64,000 bases of DNA from Pseudomonas entomophila (GCF_013523125.1 NZ_JAAMQJ010000009.1:62001-126000); one strand, 5' to 3'. Positions 18,334 through 29,597 are shown, counted from the first letter of the stretch. Program-made: numbers and translations. The notes: generated by a model from the sequence alone, not told the origin.

Positions 18334-18957
18334 TCAGAGCAAGGCGCCGGCCAGCGCGCCGTGCGCGTCCCAGGCCGCGCGCACCGGTGCGAACGAACGC
18401 CGATGGATCGGCGTCGGCCCCAGGCGGGCCAGGGCTTCGAGGTGCACCGGCGTCGGGTAGCCCTTGTGGCCACCGATGCCATAGCCCGGGTAGATCAGCT
18501 CGAAGGCGCTCATTTCGCGGTCGCGACTGACCTTGGCCAGGATGGAGGCCGCTGCGATCGCCGGGACCTTGGCGTCGCCCTGGATCACCGGCGCCGAGGG
18601 CACGGCCAGGACCGGGCAGCGATTGCCATCGATCAATGCCAGGCGCGGGGTCAGGTGCAGCCCCTCGACCGCGCGCTGCATCGCCAGCATCGTGGCCTGC
18701 AGGATGTTCAGGCGGTCGATCTCCTCGACCTCGGCGCGGGCGATGCAGAAGCTCAGGGCCTTTTCGCAGATCTCGTCGAACAGCCGCTCGCGCTTGGCCT
18801 CGGTGAGCTTCTTCGAGTCGTTCAGCCCGGCGATCGGCCGCGCGGGGTCGAGAATCACCGCAGCGGTGACCACGGCACCGCACAACGGGCCACGACCGAC
18901 TTCATCGACCCCGGCGACCAGTTCCTCGACCAGGGTGAAATCCAGTCCCAGTTGCAT
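18334..18957 (-). CDS. rnhB: Ribonuclease HII
   Basis: A 207-residue endonuclease removing ribonucleotides and RNA-DNA hybrids. Catalytic D18 and E19 lie in [13 protein letters not shown]; further acidic residues lie in [20 protein letters not shown] marks the C-terminal half. Its ATG directly follows lpxB (stop at 18958), so it is coupled. The gene order lpxB-rnhB-dnaE is conserved. Confidence 0.97.
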   Translation of the reverse strand: MQLGLDFTLVEELVAGVDEVGRGPLCGAVVTAAVILDPARPIAGLNDSKKLTEAKRERLFDEICEKALSFCIARAEVEEIDRLNILQATMLAMQRAVEGLHLTPRLALIDGNRCPVLAVPSAPVIQGDAKVPAIAAASILAKVSRDREMSAFELIYPGYGIGGHKGYPTPVHLEALARLGPTPIHRRSFAPVRAAWDAHGALAGALL

Positions 18958-20085
18958 CTATCGCTCCTCGACCAGGGCCAGGACCGCGTCGGCCGCCTGA
19001 TTGGAGGCGTCGCGGCGCAAGCTGTGGTGAATCTGTTCGAAGTGTTCGGTCTGCCCACGGCCATCGGCAAGCAAGGGCAGCAGCGCCTGCGCCAGTGCCT
19101 GCTCGGTGGCGGCATCCTGCAGCAGCTCGGGCACCAGCATGCGCTGGGCCAGCAGGTTGGGCAGCGACACGTAGGGGCTCTTGACCATTCGCTTGAGGAT
19201 CCAGAACGTCACTGGCGACAGGCGGTAGGCCACCACCATGGGGCGCTTGTACAGCAAGGCCTCGAGCGTGGCGGTCCCCGAGGCGATCAGCACCGCGTCG
19301 CAGGCGGCCAGGGCCTGGTGCGAACGACCGTCCAGCAGCGTCACCGGCAACTCGCGCCCGGCGAGCATCTGCTCGAGCTGGGCACGGCGGGCGGCATTGG
19401 CGCAGGGCAGCACGAAGCGCAGGTTCGGCACACGCTCGACCAGCAGCCGGGCGGTGTCCAGGAACAATGCGCCGAGCCGACCCACTTCCCCGCCCCGGCT
19501 ACCTGGCATCAAGGCCACCACCGGCCCTTCGCCCAGGCCGAGCTCGGCGCGCGCGGCTTCGCGGTCGGCGCTCAGGGCGATGGTGTCGGCCAGCGGATGA
19601 CCGACGAAACGTACCGGGACGCCCTGCGCTTCGTAGAAGCGTGCCTCGAACGGCAGCAACGTGAGCATGAGGTCGCAGCCTTCGCGGATCTTCAGCACCC
19701 GCTTCTGCCGCCAGGCCCAGACCGACGGGCTGACGTAGTGCACCGTCTTGATACCGGCACGACGCAGCTTGAGCTCGATGTCGAGATTGAAGTCCGGTGC
19801 GTCGATGCCGATGAACACGTCCGGCCGCTGGGCGATGAAGTCGGCGACCAGTGCCTTGCGCCGCTTGAGCAGCTCGCGCAGACGACCGAGCACTTCGACC
19901 AGGCCCATGACTGCCAAGCGCTCCATGGGAAAGCTCGAGACCAGGCCTTCGGCCTCCATCAGCGGGCCACCGACACCGATGAAACGCACGTTCGGGTGGC
20001 GCGCCTTCAGCGCGCGCATCAGGCCGGAACCGAGAATGTCGCCGCTCGCTTCGCCGGCGACCAACGCAATGCAGAGCTGGGCCAT
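18958..20085 (-). CDS. lpxB: Lipid-A-disaccharide synthase
   Basis: A 375-residue GT19 glycosyltransferase at the inner membrane that joins UDP-2,3-diacylglucosamine and lipid [19 protein letters not shown] is at about 9-26 and [11 protein letters not shown] lies in the donor domain. [13 protein letters not shown] is a family signature. It is separated by one base from lpxA and followed directly by rnhB. No abnormality. Confidence 0.97.
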   Translation of the reverse strand: MAQLCIALVAGEASGDILGSGLMRALKARHPNVRFIGVGGPLMEAEGLVSSFPMERLAVMGLVEVLGRLRELLKRRKALVADFIAQRPDVFIGIDAPDFNLDIELKLRRAGIKTVHYVSPSVWAWRQKRVLKIREGCDLMLTLLPFEARFYEAQGVPVRFVGHPLADTIALSADREAARAELGLGEGPVVALMPGSRGGEVGRLGALFLDTARLLVERVPNLRFVLPCANAARRAQLEQMLAGRELPVTLLDGRSHQALAACDAVLIASGTATLEALLYKRPMVVAYRLSPVTFWILKRMVKSPYVSLPNLLAQRMLVPELLQDAATEQALAQALLPLLADGRGQTEHFEQIHHSLRRDASNQAADAVLALVEER

Positions 20086-20086
20086 G

Positions 20087-20863
20087 TCAGCGCGTGATGC
20101 CGCGGGCGGAGGTCAGGATGGACTGGCGGAACAGTTCGACTTCGGCGAACTGGGTCGCCAGCGGGTCCAGCTCGTTGAGCGCTTCTTCGACGCCCAGGCC
20201 CTGGCGGTAGACGATCTTGTAGGCACGGCGCAGGGCGTGGATCACGTCGTCGCCGAACCCACGCCGGCGCATGCCCTCGAAGTTCATGCTGCGGGCCTCG
20301 GCGGGGCTGCCGAACACCGTGACGAACGCAGGGACGTCCTTGCCGATGGCCGTGCCCATGCCCGAGAAGCTGTGGGCGCCGATGCGGCAGTGCTGGTGCA
20401 CCAGGGTATAACCGGAGAGGATCGCCCAGTCGCCGACGTGGACATGCCCGGCCAGCGCGGTGTTGTTGACCAGGATGCAGTGGTTGCCGATCACGCTGTC
20501 ATGGCCGATGTGGGCATAGGCCATGATCAGGTTGTGGTCGCCGATGGTGGTTTCGCCCCGGTCCTGCACGGTGCCGCGGTGCAAGGTGACGCCTTCGCGG
20601 ATCACGTTGTGGTCGCCGATCACCAGGCGTGTCGGCTCGCCGTTGTACTTCAGGTCGGGGGTATCCTCGCCGATGGACGAGAACTGGTAGATACGGTTGT
20701 GCTTGCCGATCACGGTGGGACCCTTGAGCACCACGTGGGGACCAATGACGCTGCCCTCGCCGATCTCGACACCCGGCCCGACGATTGACCAGGGCCCGAC
20801 CTCGACACCGTCGGCCAGCACGGCCGAGGGATCGATGATTGCCCGTGGATCGATCAAACTCAC
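20087..20863 (-). CDS. lpxA: UDP-N-acetylglucosamine acyltransferase
   Basis: The first lipid A enzyme, 258 residues, transferring 3-hydroxyacyl from ACP to UDP-GlcNAc. It is a left-handed beta-helix of hexapeptide repeats through about residue 190, with the catalytic His at about 121 in [14 protein letters not shown], then a helical tail. The start is GTG at 20863, overlapping the fabZ stop (GTGA) and giving the family N-terminus [11 protein letters not shown]. It is coupled to fabZ and lpxB. Confidence 0.96.
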   Translation of the reverse strand: MSLIDPRAIIDPSAVLADGVEVGPWSIVGPGVEIGEGSVIGPHVVLKGPTVIGKHNRIYQFSSIGEDTPDLKYNGEPTRLVIGDHNVIREGVTLHRGTVQDRGETTIGDHNLIMAYAHIGHDSVIGNHCILVNNTALAGHVHVGDWAILSGYTLVHQHCRIGAHSFSGMGTAIGKDVPAFVTVFGSPAEARSMNFEGMRRRGFGDDVIHALRRAYKIVYRQGLGVEEALNELDPLATQFAEVELFRQSILTSARGITR

Positions 20864-21300
20864 AGTGCGCGTTCCGCGCAGATGATCTGGGCCGAGCACA
20901 CCGGCTTGCCATCGACCGTGGCCTGGCACTCGAACTTCCAGATCTGCCGCTTGCGGCTGAGGAACTTCGCTTCGAGGATCAGCTGATCGCCCGGCAGCAC
21001 GGGCTGGCGGAAGCGCAGGTTGTCGGAGCCCACGAAATAATAGAGCGTGCCGTCGGCCGGCTTGGCATCGAGCATCTTGAACCCCAGGATGCCGGCCGCC
21101 TGAGCCATCGCCTCGATGATCAGCACGCCCGGCATGATCGGGTGCGCCGGGAAGTGGCCATTGAAGAAGGGCTCATTGATGCTGACATTCTTGTAGGCAC
21201 GAATGCTCTGGGCCTCGAAATCCAGCTCCGTCACACGGTCCACCAACAGGAACGGGTAACGGTGAGGCAAGTATTCGCGAATCTCGTTGATGTCCATCAT
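20860..21300 (-). CDS. fabZ: 3-hydroxyacyl-ACP dehydratase FabZ
   Basis: A 146-residue hot-dog-fold dehydratase of fatty acid elongation. Active-site H49 lies in [12 protein letters not shown] and E63 in [10 protein letters not shown]. The start [17 protein letters not shown] is chosen by family similarity, although the upstream ribosome site is poor. The frame stays open for 21 more codons to an ATG at 21363, and an AGGAG lies inside that extension, so a longer form cannot be excluded. It lies in the lpxD-fabZ-lpxA-lpxB operon. Confidence 0.94.
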   Translation of the reverse strand: MMDINEIREYLPHRYPFLLVDRVTELDFEAQSIRAYKNVSINEPFFNGHFPAHPIMPGVLIIEAMAQAAGILGFKMLDAKPADGTLYYFVGSDNLRFRQPVLPGDQLILEAKFLSRKRQIWKFECQATVDGKPVCSAQIICAERAL

Positions 21301-21414
21301 TTCGGGGGGAAGCCTGTAGTAATAATAAGGAGCGCCGGTGCTGACCACACGCTCCTCATGCAATGCCAGAGGGGAGCCAGCGAGCCACGGTTCACGCTTG
21401 CTCGGAAAATGTTA

Positions 21415-22470
21415 TCAGCCTTCTGATGGTGGCTGTCCGTCCGAGGTCACGGCGACGACGCGTTTTTCCAGCTGTGCCAGACGCTTGGACATGTCGTCGA
21501 GCTGACGAATGCGCGCAGCGCTCTTGCGCCAGTCGGCCAATGGCTGCATGGCAGTACCCGACGAGTAGGCCCCGGGTTCGGTGATCGATCGGGTGACCAT
21601 GGTCATCCCGGAGACGAACACGTTGTCGCACACGTCGATGTGGCCGACCATGCCCACGCCACCGGCGATGGTGCAATGCTTGCCGATCCGGGTGCTGCCC
21701 GAGATGCCGACGCAGGCGGCCATGGCCGTGTGGTCACCCACCTGGACGTTGTGGGCGATCTGGATCTGGTTGTCGAGCTTGACCCCGTCACCGATCACGG
21801 TGTCGGACAGCGCGCCGCGGTCGATGGCGGTGTTGACCCCCACTTCCACGTCGTCGCCGAGCCTGACGCCACCGATCTGGGCGATCTTGCGCCACACGCC
21901 CTTCTCGTTGGCGAAGCCGAAGCCTTCGCCGCCGAGCACGGCGCCGGACTGGATCACCACCCGCTTGCCGATGGTCACATCGTGGTACAGCGTGACCCGA
22001 GGCGCCAGCCAGCCGCCTTCGCCGATCACGCAACGTGCGCCGATCACGCAGTGCGCGCCGAGGGTCACCGCCGGGCCGATCCGGGCGCCCTGCTCGATCA
22101 CCACGAACGGACCGATGCTGGCCGTGGCGTCCACCTGGGCGTCATCGGCCACCACGGCGCTGGGGTGGATCCCCGCGACCGCCTTGGGCTTGGGATCGAA
22201 CAGGTGCGAAAGGCGTGCATAGGCCAGATACGGATCCGGGACGATCAGCGCATTGCCCTGGAAGCCCTCGGCATCGGCTGCCTTGAGCAACACCGCTGCC
22301 GCCGAGCACCCGTCCAGGTACTTGCGGTACTGCGGGTTGGCGAGAAAGCTCAATTCACCGGGGCCGGCCTCCTGCAAGGTGGCCAGCCCGGTGATCGATA
22401 CGGACTCGGCGCCCTGCAAGGTGGCGCCGAGGGTCTCGGCCAGTTGGCCGAGCGTGATGGTCGCGCTCAT
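21415..22470 (-). CDS. lpxD: UDP-3-O-(3-hydroxyacyl)glucosamine N-acyltransferase
   Basis: The third lipid A enzyme, 351 residues: an N-terminal uridine-binding domain (about 1-100), a hexapeptide-repeat helix (about 105-300) with catalytic His in [16 protein letters not shown], and a C-terminal helix. The ATG at 22470 follows the skp stop by two bases; an in-frame TTG at 22476 overlaps that stop and is less likely. It is separated from fabZ by 114 bases. Confidence 0.96.
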   Translation of the reverse strand: MSATITLGQLAETLGATLQGAESVSITGLATLQEAGPGELSFLANPQYRKYLDGCSAAAVLLKAADAEGFQGNALIVPDPYLAYARLSHLFDPKPKAVAGIHPSAVVADDAQVDATASIGPFVVIEQGARIGPAVTLGAHCVIGARCVIGEGGWLAPRVTLYHDVTIGKRVVIQSGAVLGGEGFGFANEKGVWRKIAQIGGVRLGDDVEVGVNTAIDRGALSDTVIGDGVKLDNQIQIAHNVQVGDHTAMAACVGISGSTRIGKHCTIAGGVGMVGHIDVCDNVFVSGMTMVTRSITEPGAYSSGTAMQPLADWRKSAARIRQLDDMSKRLAQLEKRVVAVTSDGQPPSEG

Positions 22471-22472
22471 GA

Positions 22473-22976
22473 TCAACGGGCTTGGTTCATGCGCTCGATG
22501 ACTTGGCGGGTGATGTCGTACTGAGGCTTGACATCGATGACCGCGCCGCGCTCGAGTACCAGGTCGAAGCCGCCCTTCTTGATCACTTCCTCGACCGCGC
22601 CGTCGAGCTTGGGCTTGAGCTGCTTGAGCATGTCACGGTCGGCGACCGCCTTGGCTTCGTTCAGCTCCTTGGACTGGAACTGGAAGTCGCGGGCCTTCTG
22701 CTTGAACTCGAGTTCCAGGCGCTCACGCTCAGGCTGCGGCATCTTGTCGCCACCCTTGATGATGCGATCCTGGATGCCCTTGGCGCTGCTTTCCAGGGTC
22801 TTGAGCTTGGAAAGCTGCGGGCCGAACTTCTTCTCGGCATCGACCGCGTACTTCTTGGCGGCGTCGGATTCGAGCAGGGCCATCTGATAGTTCAGCACGG
22901 CGACTTTCATTTCGGCGAAGGCCGGGGTGGCGACCAGCGCCGCGGCCACGATGGCCAGTTTGAACAGGTTGCGCAC
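22473..22976 (-). CDS. skp: Periplasmic chaperone Skp/OmpH
   Basis: A 167-residue outer-membrane-protein chaperone. The GTG start at 22976 is preceded by CAGGAG at six bases and gives a clean signal peptide ([19 protein letters not shown], cleavage near residue 21). The mature part is helical and charged (about 45-140), fitting the tentacle coiled coils of Skp trimers. It lies between bamA, whose product it serves, and lpxD. Confidence 0.94.
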   Translation of the reverse strand: MRNLFKLAIVAAALVATPAFAEMKVAVLNYQMALLESDAAKKYAVDAEKKFGPQLSKLKTLESSAKGIQDRIIKGGDKMPQPERERLELEFKQKARDFQFQSKELNEAKAVADRDMLKQLKPKLDGAVEEVIKKGGFDLVLERGAVIDVKPQYDITRQVIERMNQAR

Positions 22977-23021
22977 GATGTACTCCTGCAAGATCCGTTG
23001 TCGTTGAGCTCGGGTCAGACC

Positions 23022-25367
23022 TCAGAAGGTCTGGCCCAGGGAGAATTGGAACACTTGGGTTTCGGCGTCGTCCGGTTTCTTGATCGGCATCGCCAGGCTG
23101 AAGCTCAGCGGGCCGAGGGCGGTGATCCAGGTCACGCCCAGGCCGACCGAACTGGCCATGTCGCCGAACCCGACGCTCGGGCAGTTGCGCGAGGAGCCGC
23201 AGTTGGTGTCGAACACGTTGCCCACGTCCCAGAAGACCGAGGTACGCAGCGAGCGCTGGTCCTTGACGAAGGGCAGCGGGAAGAGCAGTTCGGCGCCGCC
23301 CTGGATGAGGACGTTGCCGCCGAAGGCCAAGGGGTCCTGATCGGGGTCCCTTTCCGTTCCGTTTTTACCGGTACTTGGCGTACTGCGTGGACCAAGGGTG
23401 TTGTCCTTGAAACCACGTACCGAGTTGAAGCCACCGGCATAGTAGTTCTCGTAGAACGGTAGCCCCGAGGTCGAACCGAAGCCGTCACCATACCCCAGCT
23501 CCGTGTGCAGACGCAGGGTGTAGTTGTTGGTGATCGGCTTGAAGACCTGGCCACGGTAGTCGAGCTTGTAGAACGACAGGTCGCTGCCGGGAATGGTGGT
23601 TTCGAAGGTCAGGCTCTGGGAATGACCGCGCGTTGCCAGCACACCCTTGTTCAGGGTCGATTCCGACCAACCGACCGAGGCCTTGAAGTTGGTGAAGTCC
23701 TTGCCTTCCTTGTCGAGGAAGTCGAAGATCTCATCGACGGTGTACTTGCCGGTCTTGATCTCGTCCTGCTGCACGCTCAACCCGTAGGTCAGGCGCGAGG
23801 TCTCGCTGATCGGGTAGCCGATGTTGACGCCCATGCCCAGGCTGTCCACCGCATAGCTCGCCACGTCGACGTCGAGGTCGTCGTAGTCGGTGCTGCGATA
23901 GAAGGCGTTGTAGCCCAGGCTCACGCCGTCGGCGGTCCAGTAGGGGTCGACGAAGCCGAAGTTGTACCGGGTCTGGTATTCGCTGCGGTTCAGGCCGATG
24001 GACACCTTGTTGCCGGTGCCGAGGAAGTTGCTCTGGCTGATCGAGCCGCCCAGGATCAGGCCGGCGCTCTGGGCGAAGCCGACGCTGGCGGTGATCGAAC
24101 CGGAGGCCTGCTCCTCGACGCTGTAGTTCACGTCGACCTGGTCGTCGGTGCCCGGCACCGGCGGCGTCTCGACGTTGGCTTCCTTGAAGAAGCCCAGGCG
24201 CTCCAGACGGGTCTTGGACTGGTCGATCAGGTAGGTCGAGGCCCAGCCGCCTTCCATCTGGCGCATCTCGCGGCGCAGCACCACGTCGTCGGTCTTGGTG
24301 TTGCCGCGGAAGTTGATGCGGTTGACGTAGGCGCGCTTGCCCGGATCCACCACGAAGGTGATGTCGACGGTGTGGTCCTGGTCGTTCGGTTGCGGCACGC
24401 CGTTGACGTTGGCGAAGGTGTAGCCCTCGTTGCCCAGGCGGCGGGTGATCAGCTCGGACGTGCTGGTCATCACCTTGCGCGAGAACACCTGGCCCGGCTG
24501 CACCAGCAGCAGCGACTTGACCTGGTCTTCGGGCAGCTTGAGGTCGCCCGAGAGCTTCACGTCACGGACGCTGTACTTCTCGCCTTCGTTGATGTTGACG
24601 GTGATGTAGACGTGCTTCTTGTCCGGCGTGATGGACACCTGGGTGGAGGCGATGTCCATGTTGATGTAGCCGCGGTCCAGGTAGTAGGAACGCAGGCGCT
24701 CCAGGTCACCGGAGAGCTTTTCGCGGGCGTACTTGTCGTCGTTGCGGATGAACGACAGCCAGTTGGAGGTCTTGAGCTCGAACAGGCTGCTCAGCTCGTC
24801 GTCGTCGAACACGGTGTTGCCGACCACGTTGATGTGCTGGATGGCCGCGACTTCGCCTTCGTTGATCGTGATCTTGATGCCCACGCGGTTGCGCGGCTCG
24901 GGCACGACTTCGGCATTGACCTCGGCCGAGTAGCGGCCCTGGGCCACGTACTGGCGCTGCAGCTCGTTGCGCACGCCTTCGAGCGTGGCGCGCTGAAAGA
25001 TCTCGCCTTCGGCCAGGCCGGACTGCTTGAGCCCTTTCATCAGGTCGTCGGTGCTGATGGCCTTGTTGCCTTCGATCTCGATGCTCGCCACCGACGGGCG
25101 CTCGACCACGTTGATGATCAGAACGTTGCCGTCACGGCTCAGTTCGATGTCCTGGAAGAAGCCGGTCCGGAACAGCGAACGGGTCGAGTCCACCAGGCGC
25201 CGATCGTCGGCCTGGTCACCCACGTTCAGGGGCAAGGCGCCGAACACGCTGCCGGCGGACACCCGCTGCAGGCCATTGACACGAATATCGGAGATGGTGA
25301 AGGACTCGGCGTGAACTTCAGCGATCATCAATGCGGAAAGCACCGCAGTTAGCAGCAGACGTTTCAT
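23022..25367 (-). CDS. bamA: Outer membrane protein assembly factor BamA
   Basis: A 781-residue Omp85 protein, the insertase of the BAM complex. A signal peptide (1-20, ending EVHA) is followed by five POTRA domains (about 22-420) and a 16-strand beta-barrel to the C-terminus, which ends in the Phe of SLGQTF. The L6 motif VRGF appears in FNSVRGFKDNTLGP. A Cys pair lies in an extracellular loop (TNCGSSRNCPS). It is followed by skp and preceded by rseP, with a hairpin between. Confidence 0.97.
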   Translation of the reverse strand: MKRLLLTAVLSALMIAEVHAESFTISDIRVNGLQRVSAGSVFGALPLNVGDQADDRRLVDSTRSLFRTGFFQDIELSRDGNVLIINVVERPSVASIEIEGNKAISTDDLMKGLKQSGLAEGEIFQRATLEGVRNELQRQYVAQGRYSAEVNAEVVPEPRNRVGIKITINEGEVAAIQHINVVGNTVFDDDELSSLFELKTSNWLSFIRNDDKYAREKLSGDLERLRSYYLDRGYINMDIASTQVSITPDKKHVYITVNINEGEKYSVRDVKLSGDLKLPEDQVKSLLLVQPGQVFSRKVMTSTSELITRRLGNEGYTFANVNGVPQPNDQDHTVDITFVVDPGKRAYVNRINFRGNTKTDDVVLRREMRQMEGGWASTYLIDQSKTRLERLGFFKEANVETPPVPGTDDQVDVNYSVEEQASGSITASVGFAQSAGLILGGSISQSNFLGTGNKVSIGLNRSEYQTRYNFGFVDPYWTADGVSLGYNAFYRSTDYDDLDVDVASYAVDSLGMGVNIGYPISETSRLTYGLSVQQDEIKTGKYTVDEIFDFLDKEGKDFTNFKASVGWSESTLNKGVLATRGHSQSLTFETTIPGSDLSFYKLDYRGQVFKPITNNYTLRLHTELGYGDGFGSTSGLPFYENYYAGGFNSVRGFKDNTLGPRSTPSTGKNGTERDPDQDPLAFGGNVLIQGGAELLFPLPFVKDQRSLRTSVFWDVGNVFDTNCGSSRNCPSVGFGDMASSVGLGVTWITALGPLSFSLAMPIKKPDDAETQVFQFSLGQTF

Positions 25368-25397
25368 GAAGTCCTTTTATTCCAACTGGCAATAAAC

Positions 25398-25423
25398 AAC
25401 CTGCCGCACGGGGGCGGCAGGTT
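25398..25423 (-). terminator. Hairpin between rseP and bamA
   Basis: AACCTGCCGC and GCGGCAGGTT form a perfect 10-bp stem with a 6-base loop. The following bases (GTTTATTG) are only moderately T-rich, so this may be a partial terminator or an mRNA-processing structure. Confidence 0.5.
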
Positions 25424-25439
25424 CGCAATGCGCGTAGCG

Positions 25440-26792
25440 TTAAAGTCGACCCAGATCGTTGATCAGGGCGAGTAGCATCACCCCAAGGACCAAACTGACA
25501 CCGATCTGGACCCCCCAACCTTGCACCCGATCCGAGAGCGGACGACCGCGCGTCCACTCGATCAGGTAGAACAGCAAATGCCCCCCATCCAGCACGGGAA
25601 TGGGCAGCAGGTTCAGAACTCCCAGGCTTATGCTCAGGTAGGCGAGGAAATTCAGGAAATCACCGACGCCGGACTGGGCTGAAGCGCCCGCCACTTTAGC
25701 AATGGTTATCGGTCCACTCAAGTTTTTTACCGAGAGCTCGCCGAACAGCATTTTCTTCAGCGACTCCAGGGTCAGCACGCTCATCGACCAGGTTCTGGAC
25801 AGCCCCTGACCGACGGCTTCCAGCGGCCCGTAGCGGACTTCGCGCAGCATCTCGGCAGGCCATTGCCCGCCCTTCACGCCCGCGCCCAGGTAGCCGGACG
25901 CCGCGCTGCCTTCCCCGCGGTGCGTCAGCGTGACGCTGCGCTCGATGACCTGGCCATCGCGCTCCAGGCGCAGCTGTACCGTGCTGTCGGCACGCCCGCG
26001 CACCGTGTCGACCACCTGCTGCCAGTCGTCGAGCGCCTTGCCGTCCAGTGTCAGCAAGCGATCGCCGGTCTTGAGCCCTGCCGCTGCGGCAGGCCCCTTG
26101 GGGTCGAGCTCGGCCAGCACCGGGGCGATGGCCGGCCGCCATGGGCGCAGGCCCAGGGACCGGATCGGGTCGGGCTCACCCTCCCCCTTGAGCCAGTCCT
26201 TCAAGGTGACCGCGTGCGACGACTCGGTGGTACTGCCCGGCTCGAGCACCCCGACGCGCACGGTGCCGGTCTCGCCGAGGCGCCGGACCAGTTGCAGGTT
26301 CACCGCCGACCAGCCGGTCGTCGGCTCGCCGTCGACCGACACGATTTCCTGACCGTCGCGCAGACCGGCCTGCGCCGCCAGGCTGCCGGGCTCGACCGCG
26401 CCGATGACCGGACGGATCTGCTGGCTGCCGAGCATGGCCAGCAACCAGAAGAACACGATGGCCAGCAGGAAGTTGGCGATCGGCCCGGCGGCGACGATGG
26501 CGATACGCTGCCCCACCGACTTGCGGTTGAACGCCTGATCGAGCTGCGCCTCCGGCACCGCCGCCTCGCGCTCGTCGAGCATCTTCACGTAGCCGCCCAG
26601 GGGGATGGCGGCGATCACGAACTCGGTGCCCTGGCGATCATGCCAGCGCACCAGGGGCGTGCCGAAGCCGACCGAGAAGCGCAGCACCTTGACCCCACAG
26701 CGACGGGCCACCCAGAAGTGGCCGAACTCGTGGAAGGTGACCAGCACGCCCAGGGCGATCAGGGTGCCGACAATCATGTAGAGCGCAGTCAT
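25440..26792 (-). CDS. rseP: Site-2 metalloprotease RseP
   Basis: A 450-residue intramembrane zinc protease that cuts the anti-sigma factor MucA/RseA and releases AlgU/RpoE in envelope stress. Zinc motif HEFGH is at 21-25 in the first membrane segment, and the third ligand motif is in PIPVLDGGHLLFYL near the C-terminus. Two periplasmic PDZ domains lie in the middle (about 125-310), with further membrane segments at about 100-118, 375-395 and 425-445. It lies between dxr and bamA, the usual order. Confidence 0.96.
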   Translation of the reverse strand: MTALYMIVGTLIALGVLVTFHEFGHFWVARRCGVKVLRFSVGFGTPLVRWHDRQGTEFVIAAIPLGGYVKMLDEREAAVPEAQLDQAFNRKSVGQRIAIVAAGPIANFLLAIVFFWLLAMLGSQQIRPVIGAVEPGSLAAQAGLRDGQEIVSVDGEPTTGWSAVNLQLVRRLGETGTVRVGVLEPGSTTESSHAVTLKDWLKGEGEPDPIRSLGLRPWRPAIAPVLAELDPKGPAAAAGLKTGDRLLTLDGKALDDWQQVVDTVRGRADSTVQLRLERDGQVIERSVTLTHRGEGSAASGYLGAGVKGGQWPAEMLREVRYGPLEAVGQGLSRTWSMSVLTLESLKKMLFGELSVKNLSGPITIAKVAGASAQSGVGDFLNFLAYLSISLGVLNLLPIPVLDGGHLLFYLIEWTRGRPLSDRVQGWGVQIGVSLVLGVMLLALINDLGRL

Positions 26793-26839
26793 GGGAATCT
26801 CCGAAGGCGTTCAGCCAGGGTCAGCGCGCGGTGACGGCC

Positions 26840-28030
26840 TTATCGGCCATGCCGCTCCAGCCAGTGGCTCGACAGCTCGCGGGCGCGCCGGTCGGCCTCG
26901 AACACGGCCTCCAGCGACGCCACGGGCTCGACCGGCTGCTGTTCGAGGACCTGCGCAATGATACGCGCGATCTCGGGGAAGCGGATACGCCCTTGGAGGA
27001 ACGCCTCCACGGCGATTTCGTTGGCCGCATTGAGCGTGGCCGGGGCGCTGCCGCCCGCTTGCGCGGCGTCTCGCGCCAGGCGCAGGCAGGGGAAGCGCTG
27101 GTCGTCAGGCATCTGGAAGTCCAGCCGGGCGATGGCGAACAGGTCCAGCGGCGCCACGCCCGAGTCGATGCGCCGGGGCCACGCCAGCGCATGGGCGATG
27201 GGCGTGCGCATGTCCGGATTGCCGAGCTGGGCCAGCACCGACCCATCCACATAGTCGACCAGCGAATGGATGACGCTCTGCGGGTGCACCACCACCTCGA
27301 CCTTCGAGGGCGGCGCGTCGAACAGCCAGCAGGCCTCGATCAGCTCCAGACCCTTGTTCATCATGCTCGCCGAATCCACGGAGATCTTGCGCCCCATGGA
27401 CCAGTTGGGGTGCGCGCAGGCCTGCTCGGGGGTGACGTCGAGCAACGCGTCGGCCGACAGTTCGCGGAACGGACCACCCGACGCCGTGAGCAGGATCCGG
27501 CGCACGCCCACGGCGTCCAGCCCTCGGGCATAGTCGTGTGGCAGACACTGGAAGATCGCGTTGTGCTCGCTGTCGATGGGCAGCAGCACCGCGCCACTGC
27601 GCTGCACCGCCTGCATGAACAGCGCACCGGACATCACCAGCGCTTCCTTGTTGGCCAGCAGCACCTTCTTGCCCGCCTCGACCGCGGCCAGGGTCGGTCG
27701 CAGCCCGGCAGCGCCGACGATGGCCGCCATCACCGTGTCGACCTCCGGCGCCGACGCCACCTGGCACAGGCCGGCCGCGCCCACCAGCACCTCGACGGCC
27801 ACCTGCGCCGCCGCCAGGCCCTGGCGCAGTCGCAGGGCCGCCGCCTCGTCCGGCACCACGGCGCAGACCGGGCGGTGCTGCACGCACAGCGCCAGCAGTT
27901 CGTCGATGCGGGAGAACCCGGTCAAGGCGAAGACCTGGTACTGCTCGGGATGGCGGGCGATCACGTCCAGCGTGCTCAGGCCGATGGAGCCGGTCGCCCC
28001 CAGTACGGTGACCTGTTGCACGCGACTCAC
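26840..28030 (-). CDS. dxr: 1-deoxy-D-xylulose 5-phosphate reductoisomerase
   Basis: A 396-residue second MEP-pathway enzyme. The NADPH motif [15 protein letters not shown] is at about 10-24. The metal and substrate segments [24 protein letters not shown] and [14 protein letters not shown] are intact. The GTG start at 28030 overlaps the cdsA stop (GTGA), giving the family length; no other start suits. It is coupled to cdsA and followed by rseP. Confidence 0.96.
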   Translation of the reverse strand: MSRVQQVTVLGATGSIGLSTLDVIARHPEQYQVFALTGFSRIDELLALCVQHRPVCAVVPDEAAALRLRQGLAAAQVAVEVLVGAAGLCQVASAPEVDTVMAAIVGAAGLRPTLAAVEAGKKVLLANKEALVMSGALFMQAVQRSGAVLLPIDSEHNAIFQCLPHDYARGLDAVGVRRILLTASGGPFRELSADALLDVTPEQACAHPNWSMGRKISVDSASMMNKGLELIEACWLFDAPPSKVEVVVHPQSVIHSLVDYVDGSVLAQLGNPDMRTPIAHALAWPRRIDSGVAPLDLFAIARLDFQMPDDQRFPCLRLARDAAQAGGSAPATLNAANEIAVEAFLQGRIRFPEIARIIAQVLEQQPVEPVASLEAVFEADRRARELSSHWLERHGR

Positions 28031-28842
28031 ATCACACCCCATTCGGCAGCCCACAACAGCACGGCGAACAGCGGGATGGCCGCCGTCAGGCTGTCGATGC
28101 GGTCGAGCACGCCGCCGTGGCCGGGTAGCAGGTTGCTGCTGTCCTTGATGCCGGAGCGGCGCTTGAACATGCTTTCGGTCAGGTCGCCGATCACCGAGGC
28201 CATCACCACCAGCGCCCCACCCAGCACGCCGATCAGCAGTTGGCCCAGACTCCAGTCTCGGTACAGACCGACCGCGACCACGATCGCCAGGCTCACCGCC
28301 AGCCCGCCGTAGACGCCTTCCCAGCTCTTGCCAGGGCTGACCTGGGGCGCCAGCTTGCGCTTGCCGAAGGCTCGCCCGGAGAAATAGGCACCGATGTCGG
28401 CCGCCCAGACCAGCATCATCACCGACAGGATCAGCCAATTGCCCATCGACCAGTGCTTGAGCAGGATCAGCCCCTGCCAGGCGGGCAGCAACACCAGCAC
28501 GCCGATCAGCAGGCGACACGCCGCGCTGGCCCACAACTCGCTGCTGCGTGGATAGGTCAGCACCAGCCAGGTGGCCACCCCCCACCAGATCACCGACGCG
28601 CCCAGCACCCACGGCGCCAGGTCCGGCATCAGGTGCAGCACCATCAGTGCGCCGGCGATGACCGCCGCGTAGGCCAGGCGCAGCGGCTGCGCCTCGAGCC
28701 CGGCCAGGCGCGCCCACTCCCAGGCACCCAGGCTGACCACCAGGCCGATGAACAAGGCGAAGTCTCCGCCTTGCAGCAGGAAGAAACCGCCCAGGGCGAT
28801 CGGCAGCAGGATCAGCGCGGTGATGATGCGTTGTTTAAGCAT
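28027..28842 (-). CDS. cdsA: Phosphatidate cytidylyltransferase
   Basis: A 271-residue integral membrane enzyme making CDP-diacylglycerol from CTP and phosphatidate. There are about seven to eight hydrophobic segments, and the CdsA signature occurs near the C-terminus ([21 protein letters not shown]). The start overlaps the uppS stop by one base (TAATG) and the end overlaps dxr by four, so it is tightly coupled. Confidence 0.96.
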   Translation of the reverse strand: MLKQRIITALILLPIALGGFFLLQGGDFALFIGLVVSLGAWEWARLAGLEAQPLRLAYAAVIAGALMVLHLMPDLAPWVLGASVIWWGVATWLVLTYPRSSELWASAACRLLIGVLVLLPAWQGLILLKHWSMGNWLILSVMMLVWAADIGAYFSGRAFGKRKLAPQVSPGKSWEGVYGGLAVSLAIVVAVGLYRDWSLGQLLIGVLGGALVVMASVIGDLTESMFKRRSGIKDSSNLLPGHGGVLDRIDSLTAAIPLFAVLLWAAEWGVM

Positions 28843-29597
28843 TAGGCACGAGCTCCAGATTCGACCTGCTCGCTCGTCTTACCGAAACGACGCTGGCGCG
28901 AAGCGAAATCGGCCAGCGCGGTGCGCATGGCGTCGTGTTTGAAATCCGGCCAGTACAGGTCGGAAAAGTACAGCTCGGCATAGGCCAGCTGCCAGAGCAG
29001 GAAGTTGCTGATGCGATGCTCGCCACCGGTACGGATGCACAGGTCCGGCAACGGCAGGTCGCCGGTGACCAGACAGGTCTGCAGCAACCCGGGGGTGATG
29101 TCTTCCGGGCGCAGGTGCCCGGCCTGGACCTCGCGGGCCAGGCGCTGCGCGGCCTGGGCGATGTCCCACTGGCCGCCGTAGTTGGCGGCGACCTGCAAGG
29201 TGAACCGGGTATTGCCCGCCGTCAGCGATTCGGCCTCGCGGATCGCCTGCTGCAGTTCGGGGTGAAAGCGCGAGCGATCCCCGATGATGCGCAGGCAGAT
29301 GCCGTTTTCGTTGAGGCGCCGGGCTTCCCGGCGCAGGGCCGAGAAGAACAGCTCCATCAACGCGCCCACTTCATCGGCCGGACGCTGCCAGTTCTCGCTG
29401 GAGAAGGCGAACAGGGTCAGCACCTCGACCCCCGCCTCGGCGCAGACTTCGATGACTGCGCGAACGGCGTCGACCCCCGCCTTGTGCCCGGCGACGCCAG
29501 GCAACAGGCGACGCTTGGCCCAGCGGTTGTTGCCGTCCATGATGATCGCGACATGACGCGGCACCGAGGACGGGGCCGCTGGCTTGGTCTTTTCCAT
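28842..29597 (-). CDS. uppS: Undecaprenyl diphosphate synthase
   Basis: A 251-residue cis-prenyltransferase producing the C55 carrier lipid for peptidoglycan and LPS. The catalytic Asp is D21 in IIMDGNNRWAKRR. Family motifs TLFAFSSENWQRP and DLCIRTGGEHRISNFLLWQ are intact. It sits between frr and cdsA. Also named ispU. Confidence 0.97.
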   Translation of the reverse strand: MEKTKPAAPSSVPRHVAIIMDGNNRWAKRRLLPGVAGHKAGVDAVRAVIEVCAEAGVEVLTLFAFSSENWQRPADEVGALMELFFSALRREARRLNENGICLRIIGDRSRFHPELQQAIREAESLTAGNTRFTLQVAANYGGQWDIAQAAQRLAREVQAGHLRPEDITPGLLQTCLVTGDLPLPDLCIRTGGEHRISNFLLWQLAYAELYFSDLYWPDFKHDAMRTALADFASRQRRFGKTSEQVESGARA

